A stretch of DNA of 64,000 bases from Bacteroides zhangwenhongii (GCF_009193325.2 NZ_CP059856.1:3844001-3908000), one strand, 5' to 3'. Shown: positions 22,089 through 33,060, counted from the first letter of the stretch. Notes: generated by a model from the letters alone, not told the origin. A program made the numbers and translations.

Positions 22089-24296
22089 TTATCTTATAAA
22101 TACTCCGCAACAACCATTCCATGTATAATCAAGTCCATCGATGGTCAGATTATGTTTTTTCTCTTTACTATTATCCGTATTGCTAAGACAAAGCAGTACA
22201 AAATGCCCACCTTTATATATGGCTTTTACAACTGTATAGGAAGCCGTATCCATCAGTACTTTCACTTCTTCGCAAGAAGAAACCAGATTGTTGGAAGTTT
22301 CCATCACCACATCATAATCTCCATGCGTTTCGATAGAAGTAGCGAATGTGTGGTTCTTACGTGCTTTTTCCCTTATCAGAAAAGCTGTTTCATTCCTCAG
22401 ATTAAAGTCTGGATCATTGGCTCCCAAACGGAGCATTTTTATTTCGGTCTGCGGAGTTGTCGCTGTACTGACAGTATAAAAACGGTTCTTATTAACAAAG
22501 GTAAAACAAGATGTATTCTTACTCTCATTCTGTCCCCAGGCTTCCAGCCAAAGATGTTGATAACCGTTCTTCGTTCCAAGAGTTCTTAATTCATTACCGG
22601 CTTTAGTATAAGGGAAGTTCAGAGAGACGAAGTGCCCGTTATACCATAAAGGATAGTCGTATTGATGTTCTCTGTCCGCATTTGCTTGCAGTACATCTAA
22701 AATTAAGGGAAATTGCAGGAAAGGAGTAGTCACGTAAGCCAATGTACGCTTCATCTCCACGCCAGAATAAGCATTAGCATCTTTTGCTACCACTACCTGA
22801 AAATGTCCTCCGTTGAAATCATGATAAATAATGTCCGAATGATAACGGGAAGATACTTTTATATCTCCGCCAAAGTTGGATGTTTCATCGACCACCAAGG
22901 TGTTGTGTGCGATTGTCTGCTTAGCAAACGATTGGTTTTCACGCGTATAATGTCCTTTGTACTTGGCCTCAATATTCAGAAAACGGGAGGCACCGTAATC
23001 AGTAAGAATCTCGTTTCCATTATCGTAATAAGCCATTGTCAGTTTATCAAAATGTCCATGGCTCAAACCGTGTGAAGTAGCCTTCAGCGTCAAAGCACTA
23101 TTTAAGCCGGAAGCTGTAGAACGAATTACACCTATACCACCCTCATCTCCTTTGCGCCCGTCACGAAATAGACTGCTACGGTAAACAATCGGGGCTGCTT
23201 CTCCACGGGCTATATCACGAGCTACCTTGAAACCGCCGATAATAGGAAGATAAGTATGCTGATACTTATCAGCAACGGATAACAGTGATTTATCCGAAGG
23301 ATTCATATTATACAATATATCTACCGCATATACCAGTTCCTGTGCGGAAAGTCCTTTCAGTAGTGCATCATTGATATGGAAAAATTCTCCCTCATAGGAA
23401 AGCTGTATCAATGTGGAAAGTGCTTTTGAAAGAATATGGTCCCGATAGTCAAAAATTTTCAGTTCCGGTAATTTGTTATCAATACATTGAGCAAAGATAA
23501 CGAAAGGCCAAATGGCATAACGTTGATAATAAGCGCCCTCTGTGAAGTAACCGTCGGGAGAGAACAGATAATCCATTTGGCGGATAAAGCCACCACGCTT
23601 ACCTGTTTCATCAGAGCCATAAAGTGCCTTCTTTACATAATCTTCGCGATTCATGGCAAAGCCGATCATACCGACAGCAGCCGTAGCCCATGTCGCATGG
23701 TTATGCATCTTATTAAAGGTCTTTTTATTGGCATGGTTATCTCCCATTCCATCCATAATGAAGTCTGCCATCGGAACAAATAAATTCTCCTCGATAGTGG
23801 CACGCTGTTTGGATGAAAGTGTATTATAAATACAATCGTAAGCCACTGCTGTATGTACTAACCATACGCTTTCATTCAAAGTCTGCCAAAACAAACGTCC
23901 CGGAACAGGAGAAAGCTGTAAAGGATGAAAGCCCAAAGTGGGATATAACTTCGCATAGGCTTGCAGCATATTGGCCACATAGGTAGCATATTTCTTATCA
24001 CCGGTCAGTTGATAGGCAACTCCACAATGAAACATAACATAATAATTGGACTTATGCTGTTCGTGTACCGCACCACCGCCACCATCTATAGGAACCGGAA
24101 CGGATATAGAAGAGTTTACTGCTGCATCAGCCGCACTCAATACCTCCGAGAGCGATTTGTCGAACTCGGGCACCATCCCCTTTCCTGCCCTAATCTCGCT
24201 CACTTCCTCCTGCGTGAAAAGAAGAGACGGATGTTGGGCAAATGAAAGAAGACACCCTCCTAAAACCATAAATATACAACTAACAAATTTTCTCAT
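22089..24296 (-). CDS. PL17 oligoalginate lyase (heparinase II/III-like)
   Basis: A 735-residue secreted enzyme (signal peptide about 1-20, SFAQ). It has an N-terminal alpha/alpha toroid and a C-terminal beta-sheet domain (PF07940, from about residue 370). Candidate catalytic residues are Asn199-His200 (MHNHATW), Tyr256/Tyr257 (GAYYQRY) and His413 (GLSHGHFDK), matching in spacing the Asn201, His202, Tyr258 and His415 that I recall for Alg17C of Saccharophagus. Such enzymes release unsaturated monouronate from alginate oligomers. In the operon it follows PL6 by 44 bases and precedes KdgF, which acts on its product. Confidence 0.92.
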   Translation of the reverse strand: MRKFVSCIFMVLGGCLLSFAQHPSLLFTQEEVSEIRAGKGMVPEFDKSLSEVLSAADAAVNSSISVPVPIDGGGGAVHEQHKSNYYVMFHCGVAYQLTGDKKYATYVANMLQAYAKLYPTLGFHPLQLSPVPGRLFWQTLNESVWLVHTAVAYDCIYNTLSSKQRATIEENLFVPMADFIMDGMGDNHANKKTFNKMHNHATWATAAVGMIGFAMNREDYVKKALYGSDETGKRGGFIRQMDYLFSPDGYFTEGAYYQRYAIWPFVIFAQCIDNKLPELKIFDYRDHILSKALSTLIQLSYEGEFFHINDALLKGLSAQELVYAVDILYNMNPSDKSLLSVADKYQHTYLPIIGGFKVARDIARGEAAPIVYRSSLFRDGRKGDEGGIGVIRSTASGLNSALTLKATSHGLSHGHFDKLTMAYYDNGNEILTDYGASRFLNIEAKYKGHYTRENQSFAKQTIAHNTLVVDETSNFGGDIKVSSRYHSDIIYHDFNGGHFQVVVAKDANAYSGVEMKRTLAYVTTPFLQFPLILDVLQANADREHQYDYPLWYNGHFVSLNFPYTKAGNELRTLGTKNGYQHLWLEAWGQNESKNTSCFTFVNKNRFYTVSTATTPQTEIKMLRLGANDPDFNLRNETAFLIREKARKNHTFATSIETHGDYDVVMETSNNLVSSCEEVKVLMDTASYTVVKAIYKGGHFVLLCLSNTDNSKEKKHNLTIDGLDYTWNGCCGVFIR

Positions 24297-24340
24297 CTTA
24301 CCTCATTTTTTTTTTCGATACTCATATTACGCACAGCTAT

Positions 24341-26605
24341 TCAGTTCTTCCGCAAACCAATAGAAAGTTTCTCCAATTCACTCCCCCGTACAGGTACATA
24401 ATCGTATGCTTCAGCATTAGTATAAGCAGGACGGATATTGTACATCTTCCCTTGTATAGCCTGAGCAGTGGTAGTTACCATTCTACCGGAGTTCCACAAA
24501 TTACAGTTCGCAATGCGTACCTTTTCCCAAGTGGCCTCATCCAAACGGATCGTTGCTCCGCCACGTCCACTATTATCAAAATTACAGTTTTCTACGGTCA
24601 ATACTTGCGGACCAATCAAGCGCATGACACTCCCACGCTCTTTGTTACAGCAGTCTACGAAAGTACAATGTCTGATAGTAACATAAGGCCCTGCCGTACT
24701 TTCGTCACTTCCACCGCGATAAATATTGATAGGCAAACCTAGCAAACGGTAGAAAGAACAGTTTTCAATCAGCATATCATCAGCATTATAACGACCTATA
24801 TCATCTTTCTCTGCTGCATAATTGATGGCATCTCCTGAAAGATCACGGAAGAAACAGTTTCTAATAGTAACACTTTTGGCAAAAGTAGCCTTTGTTCCTT
24901 TGATTGCAAAGAATCCGCCTTCTCCAAAGTTTTGAAACTCGCAACCGTCTACTGTCAATGTATAAGGCTGAATCATATCAAAAGCTGTAGATATTCCCGC
25001 TTTAGCCAATGCTTTTCCCGGTTCTAATACGCCATCGAAAGCAATATTTTCAATTTTCAGTTCTCCACCATCAGCTATTGTCACCATATTATCCGGTTTG
25101 TCTCCATTAAAACGAATGAGCGGTTTATTACCCGGATCAGCGGCACGAATTGTCAACGGCTTATCGATGAGTATAGAACGTTGAATAGGATACGTACCTT
25201 TTGACAGAATAATGATACTGCCCGGTTCTAACGAATGAACGATTTCGGACAGATTCGTACCCGGAGATACATTGCATTCTTTATGAACATTAGTTGTGGA
25301 CTGTGCCACTTGATTTGTAAACCACGAAGCACCTTTATCCTTACGTATCACAGTATTATCAGGCAACTGAGGAACTTTCACTTTTTCCGTAATGAATCCC
25401 GGCGCCGAATAGTTCTTGCTCAGTTGTACCTTATTACCTTTAAACCGGATACCCGATACATCGTCAACAGCTATATAAGGCTGAGCCAATTTCTTATTGA
25501 TAATAATATTGTCCGTAAAAGCAACCTTTTCCGGTGCAAGGGTACGTTCCATATCTTTGCCTGTACCAAATTCTATATTTGTGCAATCAACAAATGTATT
25601 GCGGAACATTTCGACATCAACAACCTGACAATATCTGTTTGGCAACGAATTGGGTACTGCATCCATAACTCCTAAAGCCGAGAAGAAACGGGTACCCGCC
25701 AAACCGACTAATAGATTATCATAAATCCGATGTCCGGCATTAACTACACGGATACCGCCTGTATTACGACGTCCGTTGCCGATAAACAGATTGTTATTCA
25801 CCGTATTACGATCGCCATGGCGCAAAGCAACTACTCCTTCACATTCCAACAAAGTATTGTTTCGGATGATGTTATCACTGGATTTGATAGAAATTACTTC
25901 CACTTCTCCGGAACAACGTTCGAACAGATTATTTTCAATGATTGTGTTTGAGGAGCTATAAGCCTGCTGAGAGGTTCCCACACGCATTGTTTCAGCTCCA
26001 TTCGAACCATATACCGGCCTTTCTCCAAAGTAGTTGTGATCAATCAAATGATAATTCTCCAGGCAACGTTTGTCGTTGAGGATGACAATTAATGTCACCC
26101 CCAAATTTAATTTTCCTGTCAATGAACAATGATCTACTCTATTATGACGACCATAAAGCAATATATAGCTATAAGCCTGATCCCGACGGGATGGATTAAA
26201 TTTATCTATCACACAATTCGTCAGACGACAGTGATTAGCCAACTCTTGTCCATTACGAAACTCTATTACAGAACCTTTAGGAGCATATCCATCTGTGAAA
26301 TATAATCCGTCGACAGATATCCATTCTCCCGCTATTCGTAGATTAGACCCACCTTCTATCTTTACCTTTCCCGGATTCAAAGCTTTTATGGAAATAGGAG
26401 ACTTTTCAGTCCCTTTACCCATCCACTTCAACTGCATATCTTTATACTGACCATCTTTAATATAAATTTGATCACCCGGCTGTGCAGTTTTTAAGCAGGA
26501 AGCTACTTCAGGAAGTGTTACGTCATATCTTTTTGCAAAAGAGAGTAACGGTAACCCAATGAACAGGGAAGCTATAATCGCCTTATGTATATCTCGTATC
26601 ATCAT
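24341..26605 (-). CDS. PL6 alginate lyase (two parallel beta-helix domains)
   Basis: A 754-residue secreted enzyme (signal peptide about 2-25). The N-terminal half is a chondroitinase-B/PL6 right-handed beta helix with NGAETMRVGTS (202-212), EVEVISIKSS (234-243) and GVVALRHGD (257-265). Lys241 and Arg262 are the likely catalytic pair and Glu205, Glu234 and Glu236 the calcium-site candidates. A second helix covers about residues 440-740, giving the two-domain long form of the family. PL6 enzymes cut alginate, often with preference for MG or polyM. It is expected in the periplasm or attached outside. It is the first enzyme gene after the SusC/SusD/surface protein genes. Confidence 0.92.
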   Translation of the reverse strand: MMIRDIHKAIIASLFIGLPLLSFAKRYDVTLPEVASCLKTAQPGDQIYIKDGQYKDMQLKWMGKGTEKSPISIKALNPGKVKIEGGSNLRIAGEWISVDGLYFTDGYAPKGSVIEFRNGQELANHCRLTNCVIDKFNPSRRDQAYSYILLYGRHNRVDHCSLTGKLNLGVTLIVILNDKRCLENYHLIDHNYFGERPVYGSNGAETMRVGTSQQAYSSSNTIIENNLFERCSGEVEVISIKSSDNIIRNNTLLECEGVVALRHGDRNTVNNNLFIGNGRRNTGGIRVVNAGHRIYDNLLVGLAGTRFFSALGVMDAVPNSLPNRYCQVVDVEMFRNTFVDCTNIEFGTGKDMERTLAPEKVAFTDNIIINKKLAQPYIAVDDVSGIRFKGNKVQLSKNYSAPGFITEKVKVPQLPDNTVIRKDKGASWFTNQVAQSTTNVHKECNVSPGTNLSEIVHSLEPGSIIILSKGTYPIQRSILIDKPLTIRAADPGNKPLIRFNGDKPDNMVTIADGGELKIENIAFDGVLEPGKALAKAGISTAFDMIQPYTLTVDGCEFQNFGEGGFFAIKGTKATFAKSVTIRNCFFRDLSGDAINYAAEKDDIGRYNADDMLIENCSFYRLLGLPINIYRGGSDESTAGPYVTIRHCTFVDCCNKERGSVMRLIGPQVLTVENCNFDNSGRGGATIRLDEATWEKVRIANCNLWNSGRMVTTTAQAIQGKMYNIRPAYTNAEAYDYVPVRGSELEKLSIGLRKN

Positions 26606-26611
26606 TTTAAA

Positions 26612-28300
26612 TTATTGAACTGGAACTTTTGAGTAATCATAATCATGTTTCTGCCAGTACATATCAAATTCAATCGAACTGGACGAAGGTGCATTCGTGT
26701 TATTATACAACTTAAAGTCAACTGTTTTTATGTGTAAAACCCCGATACGTTTTATATTATCAGCAACATTATCGACCGAGCCTTTTACATTATAATAGAA
26801 TACAAGCAAAACAGCATCTACATTGGCAATCTTTTCTTCACCTACCTTAAATATATCCGGTGCCCAAACATCTGTATTAGGCGAGGCCTTCGCACTTGCA
26901 ATACTAAAACCACGACAAGTTTTAGCTTCCACATCTATAGGGAAAGTAGTCTCATCAATCTTTGATAATGTACCATTCTTCACTTCATCAATCAGAGTTT
27001 TATAGCCTGATTTAGATGGGTCAAGCCATAAGAAAGTCAATGCTGGTGTACCATAACAATCTATTTTTCCTCCTGTCACTTGCGAACTGGAATTTGTTGT
27101 AGAATAGAAGTTTTTCAATTGTGTTTTTGAGTTTGCCGGACTATTAATCTGTAATTGCCCTGCAGAAGCTCCTGAGAAGAAAAAATAGGGGTTTACTGAA
27201 TTATATTCGCTCTCTGAAACCGCCGGTTTATTATTAGCAGAACAAGTAGCAGCTTTATATTTCATAGAAACTGGATCTACTACAGTACTCCAATCACTAT
27301 TTGCATAGACCAATCCCGTTTTTGGAGAGAAGAAAGAAGATAGCTGTCCCTCAATACGTCCCTGACCATATACTTTATTATTCTCCCAGAAATAGACGAA
27401 AGGCACTTTCACCACGAATGCATCCGTCAAGGTACGCACTTCACGTCCGTCAAAATAAGAAATTTTCAGTGCCTTCGTATTATCCCCATCTTCATAGTTC
27501 TCCGACGAAGGTACCACAAAATTCAATACAGTTTCAGTCTGCAACGGAATGGTACACTCAATATCACCTAACAGCACTTTATCAATCTTATTAAGATAAG
27601 TTCCCTCCAATACTACCACATCTCCTACATTAGCCGGTTCAAATACATTAGTTGTAACCTTCGGTTCATAACGTTTCACTGTCAACTGCGGTGCAGAAAA
27701 ACTTGATGTCTCCACATTCTCCGTACCATTAAAGTATTTGAATGTCACCATAGCCCTGTCACTCTCCACATAAGGAACCTTCACTACTATCTCATTCTCA
27801 TTTTGTGAGACGATCTCAGCCTCATTTCCAGCCGTTCCTCCTTCAGCAGCAGTAAAGAGAACGGCACTTACCACGTTCATGTGACTACCAGAAAGCAACA
27901 AATTATTCCCCATTTCAACTTCCGAAGGTACTCCGGTCTGCGAAACAACAGGTGCCGGATATTCGAGAGTAAACTCTGCTTCTGATACACCCTCACCGAT
28001 TGAGTTGGTCAATACAATTTTACCACTTCGTGCCTGATCCGTTACCTTTAGAGATAAACGCTGATTGGATACTTTCTGCAAAATAGTAACTTTTCCACCA
28101 CCAATAGTAGCACTTACCACATCATCCAAATATTCTCCGGTAACAATCACTTCACTACCTATACTTCCACTCTCAGGCGAGAAAGAAAGAACCTCCGGTG
28201 AACTAATCGCCACATCTTTCATCGACGTAGAATCACAACCACACAAAAAGAATAAACAGGCAAATAATGCTGCCAAAGTCCATTTTCTATATTGTTTCAT
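26612..28300 (-). CDS. Surface glycan-binding lipoprotein with IPT/TIG domains
   Basis: A 562-residue lipoprotein (lipobox FLCGC at about residues 19-23). Three to four immunoglobulin-like IPT/TIG domains follow (about residues 35-120, 125-210 and 215-290; each with a pattern like GSIGSEVIVTGEYL). A C-terminal domain of about 260 residues (from about 300) is probably the glycan-binding part. The gene position directly after susD is that of an SGBP (SusE-position) gene. The frame starts at 28312 with another ATG (MLTNMKQYRKW); 28300 is chosen because it starts a standard signal peptide. It should hold alginate at the cell surface for the SusC/SusD importer. The ligand is inferred from context only. 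Confidence 0.82.
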   Translation of the reverse strand: MKQYRKWTLAALFACLFFLCGCDSTSMKDVAISSPEVLSFSPESGSIGSEVIVTGEYLDDVVSATIGGGKVTILQKVSNQRLSLKVTDQARSGKIVLTNSIGEGVSEAEFTLEYPAPVVSQTGVPSEVEMGNNLLLSGSHMNVVSAVLFTAAEGGTAGNEAEIVSQNENEIVVKVPYVESDRAMVTFKYFNGTENVETSSFSAPQLTVKRYEPKVTTNVFEPANVGDVVVLEGTYLNKIDKVLLGDIECTIPLQTETVLNFVVPSSENYEDGDNTKALKISYFDGREVRTLTDAFVVKVPFVYFWENNKVYGQGRIEGQLSSFFSPKTGLVYANSDWSTVVDPVSMKYKAATCSANNKPAVSESEYNSVNPYFFFSGASAGQLQINSPANSKTQLKNFYSTTNSSSQVTGGKIDCYGTPALTFLWLDPSKSGYKTLIDEVKNGTLSKIDETTFPIDVEAKTCRGFSIASAKASPNTDVWAPDIFKVGEEKIANVDAVLLVFYYNVKGSVDNVADNIKRIGVLHIKTVDFKLYNNTNAPSSSSIEFDMYWQKHDYDYSKVPVQ

Positions 28301-28320
28301 ATTTGTAAGCATTTAAAAGA

Positions 28321-29841
28321 TTAATAACCCGTATTCTGCGCTATCTCAGGATTAATGTCAATCACACTCACCGGAATAGGCAAAAATGTTTGCCAATCTT
28401 CTATATCATTCACCGTATAAGAATATTCCGTATAAAGAAGCTCGCTGTTCAAATAATTATTTACCGTCTGAGTAGCAATGCCCCAACGAAGAAGATCAAA
28501 CCAGCGCTGATTTTCAAAAGCTAACTCCAGCCTACGTTCATTACGTACAGCCTCTCTAAAATCGTAAAGGCTTGGCAAATCAGCTAATGTATAGGTAGAA
28601 ACACCAGCACGTTCACAAACCATGTTCAGATATTTCAGATTATCAGCCGAGGGTCCTGAGATCTCATTAGTCAGTTCTGCATAAAGCAAAGCAATGTCGG
28701 CAACACGAATCACAGGCCAATCACTCTCACCATCATATTGCGTAGACACAGGGTTAACATATTTCTTACAATAACGACAATTACCTTCTGTCACCCACGT
28801 TTGAGTAGTTGTATTAAAATATTTCTGAGCGACATTCACATCCAGACGTTTATCAGCTCCCTCTCCTCTTAGCTCGTAAGCCGCAATAATATTATCAGTG
28901 GGAGTATTATAACCGGAAGAAGTACCGATAATCACATTCGCGCCATTATTGACCGGAGCAAACATATTGCCGAATGGCGAACCAAGACCTACATTACCGG
29001 AAAGATAACGAACCGCAAAGATGATTTCTTTATTCATCTCATTACTAATATCAAAAATTTTATCATAAGCAACAAGATTGCTACCCGATTGCGGATTTCC
29101 CACAGATTCACTTTCAAGAACTTCCTTACACAACTGCGCCGCACGAGCATACTTCTCATCACCTACCCGATAGTGTGTAGCATATACCTTCGCAAGTAAT
29201 GCTTTCGCTGCATTCAGGTCTGCGCGTCCCAAGTCACTATCCGCCATCTTGCCGGGAAGTAATTCATTATTGACAATATTTTCCAAATCCTCTTCAATAA
29301 GTGCATATACCTCATCTACTGTAGAGCGCTGCATATCACGAGCCACTTCAGAAGGAACCTTAGAAGTAACGATGAACACCGGTCCCCACAAACGAACTAA
29401 ATTGAAATATTCCAATGAGCGAAGAAAAAGTACTTCTCCCTCATATTGATTCCGTAGTGTCTCATCTGTCACTACATCAAGGTAAGAGATAACATTATTT
29501 ACCCGAGCAATTGTGGCATAGCAGGCATTCCAATACGTTTCTACCCATTCATTTTCCGGTACAATAGTTCCCTGGTCAAGCTGTTCCACCAACCGGGTAG
29601 TATTGGAAGAGGATCCGGCCGCATACATACGTCCGTTATCTGAACGTAACTCGGTCACAGCCCACTCGTAATACATCACATCATGCAGAGAATTATAACA
29701 ACCCAACACTAGATTATTCACTGATGAAGCATCCTTCACATATTCATCTGCTGCCACTTCCGAATAAGGATATTGGTCCAGATCACAAGCAGAAAATAGC
29801 ATAACGATTAACAATAATCCTATATAATTTACTTTTTTCAT
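28321..29841 (-). CDS. SusD-like outer-membrane lipoprotein (alginate locus)
   Basis: A 506-residue SusD/RagB-family lipoprotein (lipobox FSAC, Cys19). The TPR-like helical core and the C-terminal motifs FREAVRNERRLELAFENQRWFDLLRW and INPEIAQNTGY are typical. It caps the SusC transporter and captures oligosaccharides at the cell surface. It lies 12 bases after susC and is followed by the IPT lipoprotein gene. The substrate is inferred from the lyase genes in the operon. Confidence 0.95.
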   Translation of the reverse strand: MKKVNYIGLLLIVMLFSACDLDQYPYSEVAADEYVKDASSVNNLVLGCYNSLHDVMYYEWAVTELRSDNGRMYAAGSSSNTTRLVEQLDQGTIVPENEWVETYWNACYATIARVNNVISYLDVVTDETLRNQYEGEVLFLRSLEYFNLVRLWGPVFIVTSKVPSEVARDMQRSTVDEVYALIEEDLENIVNNELLPGKMADSDLGRADLNAAKALLAKVYATHYRVGDEKYARAAQLCKEVLESESVGNPQSGSNLVAYDKIFDISNEMNKEIIFAVRYLSGNVGLGSPFGNMFAPVNNGANVIIGTSSGYNTPTDNIIAAYELRGEGADKRLDVNVAQKYFNTTTQTWVTEGNCRYCKKYVNPVSTQYDGESDWPVIRVADIALLYAELTNEISGPSADNLKYLNMVCERAGVSTYTLADLPSLYDFREAVRNERRLELAFENQRWFDLLRWGIATQTVNNYLNSELLYTEYSYTVNDIEDWQTFLPIPVSVIDINPEIAQNTGY

Positions 29842-29853
29842 CGTTTTCCTCCA

Positions 29854-32800
29854 TTAAAAATTAATATCAAAACCGGCAGAAATAGTAGAAGTCAATGGGA
29901 ATCCACCACGCTGGTATCCAGAAATCATAGCACTGGAATAGTCACCGGATGTCATACGTGACTCCGGATTAATGCCTTTGTAACCGCTTCCCCAAATATA
30001 AAACAGGTTACTACCCGACACATAAAAACGTACACCGGACAATTTAATCTTACGGGCAGCCGTTGCCGGTAAAGTATATCCTACCGTAAAGTTACGTAAA
30101 CAAGCATACGAAGCGTTTTGCAAAGGATAATCGGTAAGCATGAGGTCATGTCCCGTTTTCACATTCTGATAAGGAGTTTTTCCGTCACCCGGATGTTCTG
30201 CACTCACCCAACGGTTCTTTGTATACTTCTTATTCCATTTTTTTGTTTCATTATAGTAAACATCTCCATTAAGTACTGTAATTCCCTGTACACCCTGAAT
30301 CAGGAATGAGATGTCGAAATCTTTGATTTGGAAAGTATTAGTAATACCCCATGTGAAATCAGGGTAAGGAGTTCCCAATGCAACACGGTCTTCAGGAGTC
30401 AAAGAACCATCATTATTAGTATCTACGATACGTATTCCTCCCGGTGCATCATCTGAGAAATGAGGATTAGCAGCAATTTCTTCCGCGCTATTCCATACCC
30501 CACACGTCTTATATCCATAAAATTGAATCAACGGTTCACCTACCTTAGCAAGATAGCCTTCATTTCTTTCTCCCAAAGAAATCATTTGCTGTTCGCCACC
30601 TAACTCTAACAGTTTATTACGTGACAATGAAAAATTTATATTAGTATCCCATGAAAACTTACGGCTTTTCATATTATGTGTATCAAGTTGAATCTCCAAG
30701 CCTGAGTTCCGAACTTTTCCTATATTATTCCAATAATGAGTATAACCGGTAAACGACTGTGTAGGTTGTTCAAATAATAGTGCACGTGTCACCGAATAGT
30801 AGGCATCTATTGCCAGATTAATTCGGTTGTTGAAAAGTCCCAAATCCAAGCCATAGTTAAACTCGTCAGTCTGTTCCCACGTGATATTAGAATTAGCTAA
30901 TGAGGAAGAGATGTTTGCAGAGCCATTAACCAAAGCGCCTGTACCTTTACCCGTCACATAATTTGCACTGTTCAATACCTCAAGAGCTGCATTATAGCTG
31001 ATACGATTATTTCCTGTCACACCATACGATGCACGAAGTTTCAAGTTAGAGATAGCTTTGATATTCTTCATAAATTTCTCTTCATTCACACGCCAGCCAA
31101 GTGATACGGAAGGAAACCAAGCATTACGATTGCCTTTGGAAAAGAGCGATGAACGATCCAGTCGCAAAGAAGTAGACAACAGATAGCATCCCAAATAGCT
31201 ATAATTAATACGTCCCAGATAAGATTCCAATACGACATCCGGATACCGGAAAGTTCCTGTACCAGCCGTATTGCCATTACCTTCGCTCGCCAGTTCGTAA
31301 ACGGTAGCAGCATTCAACGTCTGAATATCATCAGTTGCAAATCCTGTCGCAGCCATAGCTACACGTTGATTCCGTGTCTTTTCTACAGTATATCCTAACA
31401 AAGCGTCAATAGTGTGAACTTTATTCTTTCCAAAATCCAAATGATAGCTCAAAATATTCTCACTCAACAAATCGATATAAAGCGCACTGGAATATGTAGC
31501 ACGACTTGCTTCTTTATCTTTTGTAGCATCTTTATTACCATAATAGTAAGAAGGAGCAAAGCGAACATTTAATCCATTGGAGGTTTTAAACTGTAATCCC
31601 TTACAAAGGTCAAGCGTAAGGTACATACTAGCCAATCCTTGCATAGTCTCGCTCCAACGGAAAGTATTAGTCATTACACTTTTCGGATTATTATTGGCAG
31701 AGCTAAACGGAGACGATTTCTCCAACACCCGGTTACCATCGGCATCCAACAACGGATTCCCATCTGCATCTACAGCAGTCGGTGTCATGATATTGTTAAA
31801 ATGGCTACCTCTTGCAAATCCTTCATAACCGGTTAATTCAGTACTATATGCATTGTGATAGACCGGTAAAAAAGAAGGAGTACGGTAAAAATCAATAAAA
31901 TTATTCTTCGGACGTTCCGTCTTACTATATGTACCGGAGATATTAACACCTACTGTGGCTATCTTTGAAAGTTTGGTATCCACTTTGGTACGGAAATTCA
32001 ATTTATCCAATGAATTGTTCAGCATTACCCCTTGATCTTTGGTATAAGCTGCCGAAATAAAATACTTCGTCTCCTTACGTCCACCGGAAACACTCATCTG
32101 TACATTAGTGATACCTGCCATATCACGTAAACCTTCTTTCTGCCAATCGGTAGTTCCCATCTGGCTCTCCAAATAAGCGGCTCCACGTGCAGCGCTCGGA
32201 ACTTTCGGACCACCTAAAGCAGCTTCTTCTTCCAATAAATCCAACCATTCGGAAGAAGTCATCATATCATGCAACTGATATGCATACTTAAATCCTTGAT
32301 AAAATTTGAAAGAATATTTCGGTTTGTCCGGCGTACCACTTTTAGTAGTCACCATAATTACGCCATTAGCGGCACGTGACCCATAAATAGCAGCCGAAGC
32401 GGCATCTTTTAAAATTTCAATTGATTTTACATCCGCAGCATTAATGGATGATAAACCACCGGATACAGGAAAGCCATCTATGATAACCAATGGCTCACTA
32501 TCTGCCGAAATAGATCCTGTGCCACGTACTCGGATAGAAGGAGTTACTCCCACCTCCGATGTCTCATTGGAAACCGTCAGACCTGTCATTGCACCTTGCA
32601 AAGCAGATGTCATATCACTCACCGGAGCATTAATCAGTTTCTCACCTTCTAACTTTGAAATCGAACCTGTTAAATGGGACTTTGCCTGCGTACCGTAACC
32701 GATTACCACGACATCATCCAACATTTTCGAATCTTCTTCCAACGTCACATTCACCACTGTACGTTTACCTATTACCTCCGCCTTATCAACGTATCCGATA

Positions 32801-33036
32801 TACGAATAGACTAAAATTGTCTTGGAATTAGGAACTTTAATGGAGTACTTACCTTCAGCATCCGTCACGGTTCCCGTAGGAACAGCAGCATCTTTAACTG
32901 TAACCGAAGCTCCAATCAACGGGCCCTGTTCATCTATCACTCTACCAGTAACTACATGCTGGGAATAAATGTTCAATGTCCCTACCAACAACAGGAACAT
33001 CAATACGACCTTTTTTACAATACAGGAGTTGTTCAT
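29854..33036 (-). CDS. SusC-like TonB-dependent transporter (alginate locus)
   Basis: A 1060-residue outer-membrane transporter with signal peptide (to about residue 25, YSQ), CarboxypepD_reg-like domain (about 27-110), TonB box region and plug (about 115-230; DVVVIGYGTQ, then SIEILKDAASAAIYGSRAANGVIMVTT) and a C-terminal 22-strand barrel. There is no N-terminal STN domain, so it is not the natural partner of the ECF/FecR pair at 14.3-16 kb. It is the first gene of the 11-gene alginate operon and would import oligoalginate with its SusD lid. Its promoter and a palindromic operator lie at 33061-33108. Confidence 0.95.
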   Translation of the reverse strand: MNNSCIVKKVVLMFLLLVGTLNIYSQHVVTGRVIDEQGPLIGASVTVKDAAVPTGTVTDAEGKYSIKVPNSKTILVYSYIGYVDKAEVIGKRTVVNVTLEEDSKMLDDVVVIGYGTQAKSHLTGSISKLEGEKLINAPVSDMTSALQGAMTGLTVSNETSEVGVTPSIRVRGTGSISADSEPLVIIDGFPVSGGLSSINAADVKSIEILKDAASAAIYGSRAANGVIMVTTKSGTPDKPKYSFKFYQGFKYAYQLHDMMTSSEWLDLLEEEAALGGPKVPSAARGAAYLESQMGTTDWQKEGLRDMAGITNVQMSVSGGRKETKYFISAAYTKDQGVMLNNSLDKLNFRTKVDTKLSKIATVGVNISGTYSKTERPKNNFIDFYRTPSFLPVYHNAYSTELTGYEGFARGSHFNNIMTPTAVDADGNPLLDADGNRVLEKSSPFSSANNNPKSVMTNTFRWSETMQGLASMYLTLDLCKGLQFKTSNGLNVRFAPSYYYGNKDATKDKEASRATYSSALYIDLLSENILSYHLDFGKNKVHTIDALLGYTVEKTRNQRVAMAATGFATDDIQTLNAATVYELASEGNGNTAGTGTFRYPDVVLESYLGRINYSYLGCYLLSTSLRLDRSSLFSKGNRNAWFPSVSLGWRVNEEKFMKNIKAISNLKLRASYGVTGNNRISYNAALEVLNSANYVTGKGTGALVNGSANISSSLANSNITWEQTDEFNYGLDLGLFNNRINLAIDAYYSVTRALLFEQPTQSFTGYTHYWNNIGKVRNSGLEIQLDTHNMKSRKFSWDTNINFSLSRNKLLELGGEQQMISLGERNEGYLAKVGEPLIQFYGYKTCGVWNSAEEIAANPHFSDDAPGGIRIVDTNNDGSLTPEDRVALGTPYPDFTWGITNTFQIKDFDISFLIQGVQGITVLNGDVYYNETKKWNKKYTKNRWVSAEHPGDGKTPYQNVKTGHDLMLTDYPLQNASYACLRNFTVGYTLPATAARKIKLSGVRFYVSGSNLFYIWGSGYKGINPESRMTSGDYSSAMISGYQRGGFPLTSTISAGFDINF

Positions 33037-33060
33037 AGATTAGTGTTTTAATTTCTATGA

